A stretch of DNA of 6,826 nt from the NCBI GenBank assembly GCA_016875645.1, contig VGPE01000155.1:1-6826 (forward strand). Reading direction: 5' to 3'. This DNA comes from Chloroflexota bacterium (GTDB lineage: Bacteria > Chloroflexota > Limnocylindria > Limnocylindrales > CSP1-4). Every line of letters begins with the position of its first letter. The stretch's first letter is position 1. Shown here in pieces: positions 6,783-6,826 of the stretch. The translations under genes were made by a program, and so were the position numbers. The notes under the pieces were generated by a model. The model was not told where the DNA came from. It made no database searches and saw only the letters and a list, made by a program, of their open reading frames with translations.

Positions 6783-6826
6783 TGTGCCCCTGGCCTCGTA
6801 CTGCCCATAGCAGTACCTCCGGCACA
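6783..6826. repeat. Nested inverted repeat at the window edge
   Basis: The plus strand has TGTGCC at 6783-6788 and GGCACA at 6821-6826, which are perfectly complementary and enclose the 7-base-pair hairpin GTACTGC-CCATA-GCAGTAC at 6798-6816. The arms make a two-level stem-loop on either strand. Neither side is followed by a T run, so it does not look like an intrinsic terminator. It touches the window end, so the full extent is unknown. An RNA structure or a palindromic protein-binding site are both possible. Confidence 0.5.

Larger units (their letters stand above)
6563..6826. other. GC-rich leader region with several perfect inverted repeats, no supported gene
   Basis: No convincing protein is encoded here on either strand; the open frames give only arginine/alanine-rich sequence of the kind GC-rich DNA produces by chance. 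It holds three perfect hairpin-forming repeats: GTACTGC / GCAGTAC at 6798-6804 and 6810-6816 (5-base loop), CGCGCC / GGCGCG at 6746-6751 and 6756-6761 (4-base loop), and GCGCCC / GGGCGC at 6658-6663 and 6667-6672 (3-base loop). Apart from the candidate promoter and Shine-Dalgarno site near its gene-proximal end, I assign it no function. It could hold part of a structured RNA or regulatory region, or the end of a gene beyond the edge. Confidence 0.5.

Noticed and set aside
6563..6808. N-terminal extension of the exported protein to an ATG at 6808
   Set aside because: The extra 82 residues are arginine-rich and featureless and would bury the signal peptide. The ATG at 6562 has a Shine-Dalgarno-like site.
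6502..6825. Small genes in the leader region (102 codons plus strand; 78 codons minus strand)
   Set aside because: Both translations are Arg/Ala/Pro-rich without motif, and the plus-strand frame overlaps the signal-peptide coding sequence.
6783..6826. Intrinsic terminator or tRNA at the window edge
   Set aside because: The hairpin has no following T run on either strand, and no T-arm (GGTTCRA) or other tRNA consensus is present.
6563..6826. RNase P RNA, tmRNA or SRP RNA in the leader
   Set aside because: I compared it with remembered conserved cores of these RNAs and found no convincing match on either strand.

Overview
The window is very GC-rich (roughly 70% by eye) and all its supported genes lie on the minus strand, so it is read from position 6826 down to position 1. 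Dense coding, GTG starts, 4-base gene overlaps, a Pro/Ser/Thr linker in a secreted protein and family matches of the kind seen in Actinomycetota and high-GC Chloroflexota (for example Limnocylindria-type soil lineages) suggest such an organism. Nothing here fixes the phylum. No RNA gene, insertion sequence, integrase, CRISPR array or clear intrinsic terminator was found.

Region by region (minus-strand order). Positions 6826 to 6563 form a GC-rich leader with no supported gene. It has several perfect inverted repeats, a possible -10 element and a Shine-Dalgarno-like site. Positions 6562 to 3464 encode a 1032-residue exported protein. It has a signal peptide, a phosphodiester glycosidase (NAGPA-type) domain, Ig/Fn3-like modules, a jelly-roll-like putative carbohydrate-binding module, a proline-rich linker and a C-terminal calcineurin-like (purple-acid-phosphatase-like) metallophosphoesterase. 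After 19 bases, positions 3444 to 1486 encode a 652-residue CocE/NonD-family (S15) alpha/beta hydrolase. Its GTG start has no Shine-Dalgarno sequence and sits just behind a TACCAT element, as in a leaderless transcript. Positions 1489 to 140 encode a 449-residue PaaK-type adenylate-forming CoA ligase, overlapping the hydrolase by 4 bases (GTGA). Positions 143 to 1 hold the first 47 codons of an enoyl-CoA hydratase/isomerase (crotonase) family protein, again with a 4-base overlap (ATGA), cut by the window edge.

How the genes may work together. Hydrolase, CoA ligase and crotonase form a tightly overlapping, probably translationally coupled set. A simple reading is that the hydrolase releases a carboxylic acid, possibly aromatic, from an ester or amide, the ligase makes its CoA thioester, and the crotonase acts on that or a later acyl-CoA. 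The exported protein is a separate function: two hydrolases on one chain that could first remove a sugar from a sugar-phosphodiester and then remove the exposed phosphate. Both pathway readings are inference; the family assignments rest on motifs visible in the translations.
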